Shown here: positions 44,849-56,853 of the stretch, piece by piece | Layout: each line of letters begins with the position of its first letter | Position numbering within the stretch: the stretch's first letter is position 1 | Translations under genes and position numbers: made by a program | Assembly: GCA_030765045.1 (NCBI GenBank) | Contig: CM060962.1 | Coordinates: 212,102,531 to 212,166,530, forward strand | DNA: 64,000 nucleotides | Direction of reading: 5' to 3' | Source of the DNA: Tenodera sinensis | Lineage: Eukaryota > Arthropoda > Insecta > Mantodea > Mantidae | The notes under the pieces: model-generated | What the model was told of the DNA's origin: nothing | Seen by the model: only the letters and a program-made list of their open reading frames with translations | The model's database searches: none

Positions 44849-45955
44849 AGAGAACAGTTTAGAAAAGACACCCTTAGTCCTAAGCCTACGGGGTTTCTTT
44901 TCCAGGAACTTCTAGCGAAGCTTGAAATGGAACTGCCTAGGATGTTCGCCAAGGGCGAGAAGCTTTTTGCCCCTTGTCTGTCTGGCACGCCCCATGTATA
45001 TCTTAGAATGACTGTACACTGGAAGTCCATGATGCCTATTTCAAGTATCCGCACGTCTTTTTTTAGAATTTTTGTCAGGTTACACTGACCGTCGATGTAT
45101 TTATACCGATAGGTCAAAGACCACCAACGGTGTTGGATGTGCTTATATTTATAGAACCCAACCACATACATGCTTTCCATATAGCACTTCCTTTTTACTG
45201 CAGAGCTGTATGCAATTTACCGAGCCATTTTGTATGTGCGCCGTCGTAAATTAGGTGACTGCCTGATTTTGAGCGATCCCCTTAGTGATGGTGGATTTAG
45301 CAGCAAAACGGCAACTACAGAACCCAGTATTACCATCTGACGTGTTACTTCGGAAGACTTAAGGCTTGAAGTGCGCAGAGCGGTGCTGTCGTGCTGGCAC
45401 GAAGAGCGGTCAACTCTCCCCGGTAATAAGCTTAGAGAAGTGAAAGAACTTCCAATAAACTGGGTAACTGGTAACTTCTTGTCGCGTATCTCACCGCGAG
45501 GAGGTTAATTTGGCTCGGTGGCGTATAGGACACCGCAATTTTTCGCTTGGTTACCTGTTTAAAAGGGACCCTGCCCCTCTGTGTCCGCTGTGTGACAACC
45601 TTTTGTCAGTCCGTCACGTGCTGCTGGAGTGTTCCTCTCTGACGCGCCTTCGAGATTCTCTGCAGCTGCCTGTTAGACTTGCAGAGGTCTTGGCGGGTGA
45701 CAAAACAGCAGTTGATAGAGTTTTTAAGTTTTAGCGGAGTGAAGTATCAATTTCAGGATTTAAAAATTTTAGATATCTCTTTTTATGCTTTTTGACATAT
45801 TTATCACTTTGTTTCATATCTGGCTATTGCCACTATTTTTACGTTAATGTATATATTTTCTTTGTTGCTACTAATTTTATTTTTGGATCAAATTTATATC
45901 TGGCTATTGCCATGAATTTTTAAGCGCCGAAGTTGAGCGCCCTTAAACCAAACCC
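44849..45955 (+). pseudogene. I-like LINE: RNase H and C-terminal region
   Basis: Plus-strand fragments read RCIYTDRSKTTNGVGCAYIY (RNase H 'IYTDGSK...VG.A', Gly lost). Then, in another frame, FTAELYAIYRAILYVRRRKL and CLILSDPLSDG ('F.AEL.AI..A......I.SDS') follow. Further on, NLARWRIGHRNFSLGYLF and PLCPLCDNLLSVRHVLLECS form the 'RLR.GH....' and Cys/His 'C..C....T..H.L..C' tail. The layout fits the I group of LINEs. The 3' end AAGTTGAGCGCCCTTAAACC leads into an ACTC-rich tail. Several stops; inactive. Present only in unit 1. Confidence 0.75.
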
Positions 45956-46185
45956 TCCCTCCCTCCCACTCACTCACTCTCTCTCGCTCACTCCCATTCA
46001 CTCAGTCACTCACTCACTCAGTCTCGCTCTCACTCTCTCGCTCACTCTCACTCACTCACTCTCACTCACTCACTCTCACTCTCGCTCACTCTCTCTCACT
46101 CATTCACCCACTCACTCTGTCTCACTCAGTCTCGCCCACTCACTCTTTCACTCACTTTCACTCACTCCCTCACTCACTGACAGAT
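45956..46185 (+). repeat. (CTCA)n-rich simple repeat at a LINE 3' end
   Basis: CCCTCCCT start, then mixed CTCA, CTCT and CTCG units. It directly follows the LINE 3' sequence and is probably its tail. Confidence 0.9.
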
Positions 46186-46315
46186 CGGATTCCATGTAAT
46201 GACTGTAGAAGGTATCTGCATCCAAATTCCACAATATAATGACTCGTTAATTTTTTAAAACTAATCACTTTGTTAGTAAATAATGCATGTTTCACATAAG
46301 CAGTATCGCCCATCA

Positions 46316-46415
46316 CTTCTTCGTCGTCGTTTTCTTCTTCTTCTTCTTCTTCTTCTGCTTCTTCTTCTTCTTTCTTCTGCTCCTTCATCTTCTTCTTCTT
46401 TCTTCTGCTCTTGAA
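46316..46415 (+). repeat. (TTC)n-rich microsatellite
   Basis: Interrupted TTC repeats with TGC and TCG variants. Frames through it on both strands are low-complexity. Confidence 0.9.
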
Positions 46416-46611
46416 TTAGTCTACAAGTCTGTTTCTTCTGGAGTATCAATAGCATCATCTTTTTTCAGTCTTCCTCGAATACTTTCATTACTTTCTATTA
46501 TTTTCTTTACCTTTACGGTGTCTGCTCTAGTTTCGCATGAGACGTTAATGTTGGTTTAATGGTAGGTTTATAAAACCTTACCTTAGGTCCAGTATGTAGA
46601 TACTTAGTTTT

Positions 46612-46857
46612 GCATATGGCATAGTTCTGGAAACCAAATACCTGGTATTCTTTTATTGCTTTTGAAAGTACTTTCTTTTGCAATATACCAGTACTTTGTT
46701 CTCAACCCAAAACATTTAAAAGTCATTACTCGTTATATTGTACTGTTTTGAATTGCCAATTTACATCCCCACCTCTTTCTCTCCTGGTACCATGCGTGAA
46801 AGATATTGGTGAATACACGTTCGAGGTAATTTAAAATTATAAGCTTTAAAATGAGTA
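46612..46857. repeat. terminal segment of duplication unit 1
   Basis: CATATGGCATAGTTCTGGAA through AAGCTTTAAAATGAGTAT. Matched at the end of unit 2 (51275-51516). The repeat of this segment at both unit ends shows that the duplication is a direct tandem one. Confidence 0.85.
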
Positions 46858-47159
46858 TAAGATCAAATCACCATTGTATCTCCTGTTTCATCATTGCAAA
46901 TAAATGAGCAATCTAGTATGTCTCGGAATATTAAGCAATACCACCAGAAGTGCGAACGCAAGACGGTTAATCTCAAAACTATTCTGTCTCTCTCTACAAG
47001 ATTATTCTCCACTTATATAGGACTTACAACTCCTAGGACTTACTAGCCAGTGCCTGTTTGGTAGCAGAGGAACCTATGAAGAAGGAAGACCTGGAAGCGG
47101 GTGGTCAGCCAAACAACAGCTATGATAGAAAGATGATATGAATTGGAAGCGAAAATAAA

Positions 47160-47342
47160 GGATGGGAAGGTGATGATGGAGCAATTGGTGTAATGAATGC
47201 CTGGGGAAAGCGGAGAAACCGGAGAAAACCCGCCCAGAGGTCGCTCCGTACACAACGGATCACACATGGGTTTCCCTGGGTTTGAACCCGGGCCGCCCAG
47301 GTGGTAGGCGAACAGTCTAACTACTCGGCCACGGCAAGGCCA
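47160..47342 (-). mobile_element. tRNA-derived SINE on the minus strand (unit 2)
   Basis: The head reads from 47342 leftwards. Box A-like GGCCGAGTAGTTA (47318-47330) and box B-like GGGTTCAAACCC (about 47279-47290) are followed by GGGCGGGTTTTCTCCGG, shared with the 37.7-kb SINE. The 3' part diverges from that copy, so the left boundary is approximate. The head is missing from unit 1. Confidence 0.75.
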
Positions 47343-48464
47343 ATCTCAAACTTATTAAACACTAAAACCACAACACAACAAAGAAATTAATAAATAATTT
47401 ATTTGAACATTGGCACTATTCCAATGTGCATTACATAAACATATAATTTTAAAGTTGAAGGGATTTGGTGATTTATGGTGATGGAAAATGTAGCGTGTTA
47501 GTCCGAAGGGGACGTTGACATATACCGCCAAAAATTGGGAAACGAAATGGATGGGTAGCTTATCAATCACTCAACACTGGTACTATTTTGCTTCAATAAC
47601 GAACTGATGTTTTACCCGATAAAAAGGTATTCTTGCACGAGAACATGATAGCTCGACATCCGATTCATTACTAAACGATATTGATCAAAATCCAGTACAC
47701 GGCGTGTGAATGGGATAATTATTCTCTACCATTCATATGTCATAGCAATGTTAATTATGGGATTTCCCAGGGTTTCAATTTAGGAAATTTGTAATGTTTG
47801 TGCTTCATAAATTATATAAATCATGTTATTTAACATTCCAAAATTTTAAAGTTTTGTGAGTATCTCAAGTTATACGAAATATTAATAGCGTTAAGAATCA
47901 CTTGCAATTTCACCATGACCTCGGCTCTAAATGCATGGAGTATAATAAACTTCCATTTTGCTAGAAACAAAACACCTTTTCAATAAGTCTGTAAAATTAA
48001 TAGAACACCACTCGTTGATTTGGTTGAAAATAAAGATTTGAAACTGCATTTTTCAAAAGATAGCAGATTCAACAGAAGAAACTGAATTAACTGTAACCAT
48101 GTCGTTAAAATGTCTAGGACTCATTCATTTCTTCAAAATTCGTATACATTTAAAGAAAGGGAAATTAATTTGAGTTTATGACTCCTTTATTATACAAAAT
48201 CTTGATTATGCATCTTTTATTAGGAATCCTAGGGTCGTGAAACATACCGTTTCAATAGAAAAAGTGCAATGACAGCTTTTTAAAACAGTTATTATATAAA
48301 AGGACTAACTGAAATACCTAGTGTTGCCCGTGGTTTGACCATTTTATGCCTACAACCTTTAGGCTACGTTGGATACTATAACAATCCCCAAAAAGAACAA
48401 AATAAATAAATCAAAACATCGGGAAGCACTATACAAAAGCACCGCAAATACCACATGAAGAAAA
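47343..48464. other. duplicated DNA of unknown nature (unit 2)
   Basis: 47598-48370 matches 40084-40865 of unit 1. 47343-47597 has no counterpart in unit 1. A single 83-bp minisatellite unit lies at about 48383-48462. No gene recognised. Confidence 0.4.
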
Positions 48465-49090
48465 GCAGTGTAAATGTAAGACGTTACATTTGTATGTCAC
48501 TCATATAGAAAATTATATGAGTTCTTTGTACAAGAAGGGGTAGAGAAGGGAATGTGATTGTGTTTCATAACAGAAACGCCAGTAAAGATCATGCAAATGT
48601 AATGCGTTGCATTTCAATTTGAAACATAAGGATAATTGTATGAATTGTTCGTAGAAGAGGGAGTAGAGTGAGTGAGTGATTAGGGTTTAAGGGCCCGTCG
48701 ACAGCTAGGTCATTAGAGCCCCAAGAGGGAGTACAGAAAGGAATGTGGTTGTGTTTCACAACAGAAAAGTGTGCAGAGAAACTCGTGCGAATATAATGTA
48801 TAGAATTTCTATTTCAATTATAATTAATTGTATAAACTGCATGTTGAAGGGGAGTAGAGAATGAGATGTGATAGTGTTTCGTAAAAGAAAAGTGAGTAGA
48901 GAAAGCCATGTGGATGTAAGGATGTGTGAATTTAATACTTACAAGAAAATTGAGTAGAGAAAGCCGTGTGAATGTAGTATGTGACATCTCTGTTTCAAAG
49001 ATAACAAAAGAATGAATTGTATGTTGAGTGGCAAGTAGGGAAGGATATGTGAATTTAATAAGTAAAAGAAAAGTGAGTTGATAAAACCAT
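48465..49090. repeat. degenerate AGTAGAGAAAG tandem array (unit 2)
   Basis: Counterpart of 41706-42260, interrupted by the 56-bp insert at 48669. Confidence 0.6.
48669..48724 (-). mobile_element. 56-bp retroposon tail with 12-bp TSD, unit 2 only
   Basis: TGAGTGAGTGATTAGGG, TTTAAGGGCCCGTCGACAGC and TAGGTCATTAGAGCCCC form the insert. It is the reverse complement of the tail at 29637 and 44572. Flanks are GAGGGAGTAGAG (48657-48668) and GAGGGAGTACAG (48725-48736). Unit 1 at about 41890-41905 has the uninterrupted sequence, so this insertion followed the duplication. Confidence 0.9.
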
Positions 49091-50460
49091 GTAAATGTTA
49101 CGTTGTACAGAAAAATAAATATGATAGGTCACTTCTCCATGAAAAAATACATACAGATGCTGAATTTGCAGGTGATCGGTCAAGCGGTTTAACCAAAAAT
49201 ATTCTCAAAATCCACTACATTTTTGTTTTGTTTTTACGAAAAAACTATTTTAAATGTAATAGATGCAGCTGTCAAACGACAGGTCCGTCACAAACGCCAT
49301 ATATTGAAAATCATCCGAAGTGGTAATTCCCGTACAACATTAATAATTTCGATTTTTTTCTTTTCCTTTTTCCTAATGTTGTTTTTCTCTAAACCATTCC
49401 AGTATTCAGGCGAAATTATTGAAACTGGGCAAGGTATTATCGAGTTTTCTTGAGACTAAGGCACAGACATTTATTTATATATATCTGTACACACTTAAAG
49501 AAAACAACATTAATTTAACTTTAAAACTCCTTCATTACACAGAACCTTGATTACGCATCTTTCATTTGGAATCATATGACCTTAAACATATCGATTTCTT
49601 AGAAAAAGCTGAAATGAGAACTTTTTAAAATAAGGAATTGGATATGGCCTTAAGTATAATAATTACAACAACTTAACAGAAATATTGTGGCCTTGGAACG
49701 GAGAGTCGCTTTATGTTTGATGTTCCATGACTGACGTCACGTTGCTATGATACTGTAGCTTATTGAATCTTGTTGCAGCAAACTAAGCTATTATACTTAA
49801 GAGTTGCAATTCTGGTGGAGAAATAAGGATATTTAATTGAGAGGTAAGCTCTACGGATAAATTTATCTCAATATTTAAATTTGGAACCTTAAATGTCAAA
49901 GAACACATGGGGTTGATATTTCTGTGTAACAATCTGTATTTGATTATTCGTGATATGCATGTCACTAAAATACATTTTTATATTATAAGTTCTTTAAGTA
50001 GATATATAAAACAGATTCTCACACCCAAAGTAAATACACAAATCCATAAATATTCACCATTAAACAGAATTATGCATATATACTATTGCCAAGTTGATTA
50101 TTTCTCTGCAGATAATTTCGACGTATCTGATATGCAGCTTAAAGCTAGTAAAGTTTATATTACTTATTTGTAGGTCAAAATAAACATTTAATTTAGAAAT
50201 AATTGCATAAGTGACAACCATGTAACCTTCTTTTTCTTTCTTAGTTCTTTGTGTCCCTTATTATTTAAAAGTGCATCATGTGGAGCATTTGTCATAGGAT
50301 AATAAAATCTGGATTTAATATTTCATAACTGGGAAACTAAGGACGTATGAAATTGAAATTTTAAACCTGTTTGCTTAGAGGATCCGAAAGCTTATAATTA
50401 CATCAGCTAATTGGGACGAACTATTCTAAAAATAAAACCAAATAATGCTTGAGGAAGAGC
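49078..50460. other. duplicated core without recognised gene (unit 2)
   Basis: Near-identical to 42247-43660. No motif in any frame. Confidence 0.4.
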
Positions 50461-50526
50461 GTGTGGAATTTAATTAAAAAGGTGAGTAAATTAATAACAC
50501 TAAACAACGCTTACATTTATTATTTC

Positions 50527-50570
50527 CCGGAACGCGTTTCGGAGGTTAACTTTTCTCCATGATCAACCGG
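50527..50570 (-). ncRNA. hammerhead-like motif (unit 2)
   Basis: CCGG, TTGATCA, T, GGAG, AAAAGTTAA, CCTCC, GAAA, CGCG, TT, CCGG on the minus strand. It differs from the unit 1 motif at a few loop and core bases. Confidence 0.4.
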
Positions 50571-50699
50571 ACAATAATTGGGTTTCCATGGTGCGGATGG
50601 CGATGCTTCTTCTGATGTTTCTTCTGGTAATGGTTCAAGGAACTTGCTAAAAATATCCTTCTGGGGAATGTAGAAATTAGATACTCGGTTTCTATTTTC

Positions 50700-51056
50700 T
50701 TAAATGAAGATTTGTTCCCATGTGGACAGCTCTTGTTTTCCGGTTATGTGTTTGAGGGGTTTCGGTTCAGGCTTTGTGTCGTGATTTTTTGTCCAATAGT
50801 GAAAGGCAACTGCTGATTTTTCCAATTGTTTGTTCTTGATGTTCCTAACGTGTTCCTTGGATCTAATTTCTAAATTTCTTTTGGTTTTTCCTATGTATAC
50901 TTCATTACAATCACTGCATTCAATTTGGTACATGCCGGATTTTTTGTTAGGTGGAATAGCATCTTTGATGTTTGAAAGCAACAGGTTTTTATGGAGTAGC
51001 TTCCCCAAAAAATTAGTAGATAAAAGCATAAAACGAGCCGAAAAGAAAACAAACAC
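50700..51056 (-). pseudogene. Penelope GIY-YIG endonuclease domain (unit 2)
   Basis: 118-codon frame with the same domain as unit 1: KSGMYQIECSDCNEVYIGKT, RSKEHVRN, KSAVAFHYWTKNHD, ending TWEQIFI. Compared with unit 1 it has Lys-Thr instead of Lys-Ala after YIG, and AVAF for AVGF, both closer to the usual family consensus. The RT is absent. Confidence 0.8.
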
Positions 51057-51516
51057 TAAAAGATACTACAATTCTCACAGCAGCAGAAACAAAAATGAGC
51101 CTGAACCAAAACTCCTCAAACACATAACCGGAAAACAAGAACTGTATACATGGGAACAAATCTAAATTTTAAAAAATAGTAACCGAGTTAAGTAATTTCG
51201 GCATTCCCTAGAAAGATATTTTCAGCAAGTTCCTTGAACCGCTACCAGAAGAAACATCAGAAGAAGCCTCGCCATATGGCATAGTTCTGCAAACCAAGTA
51301 CCTGGTATTCTATTGCTTTTGAAAGGACTTTCTTTTGCAATATACCAGTACTTTGTTCTCACTCCAAAATATTTAAAAGTCATTACTCGTTGTATTTCAC
51401 TGTTTTGAATTACCAATTTACATCACCACCTCTTTCTCTCCTTTTATCATGCGTCGAAGTTATTGGTGAATACACGTTTCAAGTAATTTAAAATTATAAG
51501 CTTTAAAATGAGTATG

Positions 51517-53309
51517 TGCGAGGCTCTTTCATATTTATAGTCTATAAAACACTATTTATAATACTCCCATTTTCAGCTCAGTTTCTAATTTAACATGTTC
51601 ATTATACTCATTTTCAAAACGTCGTTTACTTTAGGTAAACTACCTTGCGTTATATGGCTCAAGAACATAGGCCGGGGGTCAACAGATATTGCCTCTATCC
51701 AGGGAATATAGCATTCTGACAGAATTATTTCTTTGTATGGGAGGCTTTCTGGCGTCTGCTACCGTTTCAAGGTTGTGGATAAAAAAATAAAGTGACAAAG
51801 CCCTGTCATTTGGGATTCCTAAAATTATACAAAATATATGGATTTAAAACTGTGAGGGAGAGTGGGACTGGAAGGTTTCTGTGAAATATCATTATGAATG
51901 AGTGGACAGGTTGAATGGGAAGGGAGCTGGCCGGCCTGTGAAAACAGCCACCAGCGTTCGTGTGTGTATTCCACACCTCAGTGCCCTCATTCTGTGCGAC
52001 AAAACGTAGATAATCCCCCCATAATGAGGTCTACCCCACAGTCAACAGCACGACATAGGGTTGTACCTTCCTGCCACTTGTGGCCCCAGGACAGCTCAAC
52101 TTGTGTCTGCCCTCTCTGTAGATTCGTTACAAGCTTATGAACGACTGCTGATTAGGAGTGAACTTGCTTAACAAGACAAAGGCCTCTCTACCTGTTCTAG
52201 AGTGTAGCATTTACCGCTATAAGAGTATAGATAATGTGAACTTGCTGGTTTGAAAACAAAATGTTGTACTTTTTTTTTAGATTCAGATTAGCATAACAGT
52301 ACGAGCGGTGATAAGATTGCCATTAGAGAGAGTTGATCACTTCCCATATTTCCTTTCCCAATTATCATACTGTTTCACGTATTAGCAGACATAGGAATTC
52401 TTAAGCAGTTGACTTCAAGTTAGCTACACAAAAACCATCAATAGTGGTCAACATAATAGCGACATTGAGTCACTGGTGGCAATTAAAACACGGTCTCGAT
52501 TAGTGTGCACACGACGTCAGACTGCACTAAGAATGGGGGTGGTTTCTTACCTACGACGTCAAAGCGTTAAGTCCGGTAACAATTCAACCTAATTTCGCTT
52601 TGCCTTGGTGTTAACGCTTGGAAATTCCTATGCCTGATCATCAGAGTTACTCCCTGTGGTGCTGTATGCGATGAGAAGGGGTCTTAGACATTACAAAAAT
52701 AGCATAGGTAATCTACATACAATCGCGTATTACTTTTATCTCGTATTGATTCAGTAGTACCTAGAATGAATAATTTCTTAGTGTAATAGCAGGACCCATA
52801 ACCCTGCTCACGTAATTGCATTAAATGCGGAGGTTCTTCTCTTCTCTCCCCCTCTCAATTTCTCACTGTCTCTCTTTTTCCTTCTCCCCCTTTCTCATTC
52901 TTTCCCACTATGTCCTTCTCAAACCTCTGTCTAGTTTCCTCTTTGCAACTTGGATGTAATGCAAATTTTCTGAAAATAGGCAATAAAGACACATTTTCTG
53001 GGGTTTTAATAAATATTCAAGTAACTACCTATAAATGGTTAAACAAACAAATAATGTGATTCGTTAGCTTGCACTATGATAGGGACTGAAATATTTCTAC
53101 CCGAAATGGGTTTACGTATACGAATATTATTAACATCCCTTCTATGGAAATTCGGCATATGAAGAAACTTATCAGAAATATCATGCACATCTATAGGGAA
53201 AAAGTACTCTGCCAGGAACCATTGCAAGCCTTTTTTATTGAATTCTGCATTTTGAGTGGATTATTTATTGGATCTCTTGAACGCTGGTCGCAGCAATATG
53301 AAAATATAA
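51517..53309. other. unassigned DNA
   Basis: No gene recognised. 51840-52140 is somewhat GC-richer and contains an 80-codon plus-strand frame (51898-52140) with no known motif. The rest is AT-rich, with a CT-rich stretch near 52835-52935. Confidence 0.35.
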
Positions 53310-53315
53310 CACACA

Positions 53316-53346
<31 letters not shown>

Positions 53347-53449
53347 GCGCGCGTACGGAACGTGTCTAAACCTGGATGTTGGGGTTCAGTGGGCCTGAAA
53401 TCATAAATTTCCGGTGAAATCTCGACATCGAACTTTTGGGCGGAATACA
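53310..53449 (+). mobile_element. family A terminal fragment with (AC)n(GC)n
   Basis: ACAC...GCGC repeat at 53310-53353, then the family phrase GTGAAATCTCGACATCGAAC and GGGCGGAATACAG. The terminal hairpin is absent. Confidence 0.7.
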
Positions 53450-54173
53450 GGTAGACAAACTAAGAATCGTTGTGCTTCATCAAAAACATGGTGCTCTAAT
53501 TTATCAAGGAATATATTTCCTCTCATTTCAAAAAGCACGGATTTTTGTTTCCCTCTGGAAGATTTTGGTATATCGCATAACTCGACTATAAAAGCCTTAC
53601 ATATTCTATTCTTTAGTGCTGCCAGGTTTCAATTACATTGCAGCAGTTTGTGTATTCTCTTTCTTTACCAGTAAGACGTTACATCCAGCTGGTTTCCTGA
53701 TGAGCTTCTCCTTTTTTTATTTTGTTTCTTCATTTCTTGCACAAATTTCGGTACCAGTATCTACAAAAATGACTGAACCCACTTACTCGTTTTATGTAAA
53801 ACTGTTCTGACGAATGCTGATTTTTTGTGAAACTTGATGCAGCTGTAGAAACTACTACACCCCCATAGCTCAGCTTAGGTTTATAGACATCACATAATCA
53901 GGCCCTTAAGCTTAAATCTGCAGCATTTTACCGTTCTGCACAAAACTTTAAGGCACTTGCATTTATTTTATTTCATATGTACGGATAAGCGTATCTATGT
54001 GGTACCGCATTGAAATTTATACAAATAATGTTAATGTTACTAATTACCCGACGTTAAATCTTACCTGAGTCTGCTTTGTTTTTATTGATTAATATTTACC
54101 TGCCATTTAATTCACACAAGGCGCAAGTTTAATTTTTAAAGGACAGCAACAAGACATGGATATAATCGATCTC
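53450..54173. other. unassigned DNA
   Basis: Nothing recognised. Confidence 0.35.
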
Positions 54174-54810
<637 letters not shown>

Positions 54811-55596
54811 CAGAAAACACTAGTTTTTTGGTTGTATGCAGCATGATATTTACAATAAAGCCGTTCAATGTTTGTTTGAAGAAAACAGTGTATTATCATG
54901 TCACAAATGAGGTAGACTAGGGTAACAGACATAATTCCTCCACTGAGACCGGTCAGGAAATTACTGAAGTGACCTGTGGACTCGTGAAATCAACTAAGGA
55001 AGGGGGTGTGTACTGTTGTGTTCCATAGTTACTCTGCGAAAGGTTCACGAATCAGAGGGATTCATGAATCTGCTTTTATCCAACTCTGGTGTAGTAGAAT
55101 ATGAAAGGAGGGAGAGAGATAGAACTGAATTTCGTTAGTTAACATATCTTCGGCTAGTTGTTACAATAAAACAGCCATGTCCAAAAATAGGCTGATGAGA
55201 CGATCTAGGTCCTGCGCGTCACATGGACTTTGTACTTACCGATATACCACTTCACTTGCTGTGAATGCCATCGTACTCGAAACGAATAGTAGTGAACTGT
55301 AACGCAGTGGTGTCCCTTTCTAAAAGTATTGTTAAAATATTTGTAAACAGCTTTTAGGAATCGAGGTGTTTAAATTTGTTCCTAGAGATAAGTATCGTCT
55401 TGGGCGTTTAAGCTCGTATGTTGGCAATGTTAGCTTGAACATGCATTTGTGGGCAAATTTTTTCTCGAATGAGAAATAAAACGTAAAAGTAGAACTGGAA
55501 TATCAAATTCCCACCTCTCGGCATAACTAAAAATAACTATTAACAGATATTATACCGAATATGTGAGCTATTGTGGCTCCCAAGATGTAGAACACA
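54811..55596. other. unassigned DNA
   Basis: No gene or element recognised. Confidence 0.35.
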
Positions 55597-55607
55597 TGCA
55601 GGAAGTA

Positions 55608-56155
55608 GGAGTAGTGGGAGTAGGACAGACGCGGGGGTTCACTTCAAAACTTGGATCTTAGAGATCCTTTGTGCCTGTTTCATGAAGGGGCGTCCCCGGT
55701 AGGGAGGGATGAAGCGAGGGGAGGTAGAGAGTGGCCACAGTAGTTGGTGGGATCCCTACATTTTCTCAGTTGTAAACTCTCCGACACCAACTAGTGCACC
55801 AGTCCCCTGCCGGTTCGCGCAGAGCGCTGCCCCTTCATGGCTCAAAGGCCTCAGTGGGGACTTTGGTGGCAATGGACGGAATTACTCAGGGCATTTCTTC
55901 CCCTCCATGCTGCACCCGAAGTCCCGCTGACACTTTCTACCCTGAAATAAGGATGAAATGGTGAATGAAATGATTTGTGAAGTGAACTGGAGAGAGAGGA
56001 AATTCCGGGAGTGAAAGTAACCTGCCTAGCATTCTCCTGGAGACCCGGGAAAAGCCCTAAATAGCCCATGTATCAGGTAGGCCGACCGCAGGGATCGAGC
56101 CCATGACCACTCGAATGCAAGCTCCACACGTTACCGCGGAGCCATCTCGCTCGTT
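55608..56155 (-). mobile_element. long tRNA-derived SINE (about 548 bp), 11-bp TSD
   Basis: The head is at the right on the minus strand: GAGATGGCTCCGCGGTAACG (box A) and GGGCTCGATCCC (box B). The body includes TTTTCCCGGGTCTCCAGGAG and CATTTCATTCACCATTTCA. The 3' end has AGGCACAAAGGATC. TGCAGGAAGTA is present exactly at 55597-55607 and 56156-56166. The plus-strand frame at 55709 and minus frame at 55851 are accidental. Confidence 0.85.
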
Positions 56156-56331
56156 TGCAGGAAGTAAGTTAAGAATAGAAATATGTATGCTATTATTGCA
56201 AGTCTGTCACAGTTGCACTTTGGAATATACTACCTACTGGCCTTAGAATCTATCTGATGCCTAATATTTTTTTCTGAATTTAAATTATTTTCGAGATAAG
56301 GAGGGGACCGTTTGTATATACTTTGCACAAA

Positions 56332-56841
56332 TGGCTCAATTACTTAGTGACAACTTGCGGAGAGGGACTTAGCACCTCGACCGAAACGCGATCTTTTGTG
56401 CCTATGACCTTGACGGGCATTCCGGGGCGAAAGCATCCTGAAGGTGGGCGTAAGGTTGTCACGCCAGAGCAGGTGGCAGAATTTCTACATTTTCTTAGAA
56501 GCATCCCGGTGGAGGCTGGCTTATCTCCCCTCTCTGCACGTTGGGCTTGAGCCATTCCATCTGGGGGACGAGATTTCCAGTTCCCCTGCCGTGCAGCTGC
56601 CGCGATGCTCGCCGACGCTTCCAACCCTGAAAGAAATGAAGGGTGGAATGAAATGATTTATGTAACCAAATGGAAGGACAGGAATTCGGATGATGTGGAA
56701 ATCCTTCGCAGCATTTGCCTAGTGACCCGAGGAAACCTCCGAGAAAAAAAACCATGGGTCAGGAAGTTTGGGCACGGGGATCGAACCCGCAATCTCCTGA
56801 ATGCGGGCTACAGACGTTACCGCCTGAACCATCCCGCTTGG
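56332..56841 (-). mobile_element. long tRNA-derived SINE, second copy
   Basis: Head on the minus strand: GGGATGGTTCAGGCGGTAAC and GGGTTCGATCCCC. The body (TTTTCTCGGAGGTTTCCTCG, AATTCCTGTCCTTCC, AGGGTTGGAAGCGTCG) and 3' end (CATAGGCACAAAAGATCGCG) are shared with the copies at 55.6 kb and 62.4 kb. The flanks carry an inverted 12-mer, ACTTTGCACAAA at 56320-56331 and TTTGTGCAAAGT at 56842-56853, not a direct TSD. Confidence 0.82.
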
Positions 56842-56853
56842 TTTGTGCAAAGT

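Larger units (their letters stand above)
39704..46857. repeat. segmental duplication, unit 1 (about 7.15 kb)
   Basis: Direct tandem unit. It begins TAAGATCAAATCACCATTG and ends AATTATAAGCTTTAAAATG, joined without spacer to the next unit at 46857/46858. By eye, large parts are nearly identical to unit 2; for example, the 82-codon frame at 42247 is identical to that at 49078. It contains a 10-copy minisatellite, Penelope fragments and, only in this unit, a LINE/microsatellite block at about 44500-46611. Confidence 0.88.
50470..51273 (-). mobile_element. Penelope-like fragments (unit 2), with fold-back right arm
   Basis: The left part matches unit 1. The right arm (about 51097-51273) is an inverted copy of 50600-50770: it carries the plus-strand frame EPKLLKHITGKQELYTWEQI. 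So a second Penelope 3' piece lies head to head with the first, but with a different breakpoint from unit 1. Confidence 0.72.
46858..51516. repeat. segmental duplication, unit 2 (about 4.66 kb)
   Basis: It starts AAGATCAAATCACCATTG and ends TTAAAATGAGTAT before unrelated DNA. Compared with unit 1 it has one minisatellite copy, an extra 56-bp retroposon, a fuller SINE, a differently arranged Penelope right arm, and no LINE/microsatellite block. Confidence 0.88.

Noticed and set aside
45933..46199. Ser/Leu/Thr/His-rich small protein
   Set aside because: Translation of a CTCA-rich tract at a LINE 3' end.
55709..56624. GC-rich open frames on both strands suggesting exons
   Set aside because: They lie within SINE copies that have tRNA-like heads and, for one copy, a TSD. 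The frames are not conserved between copies.
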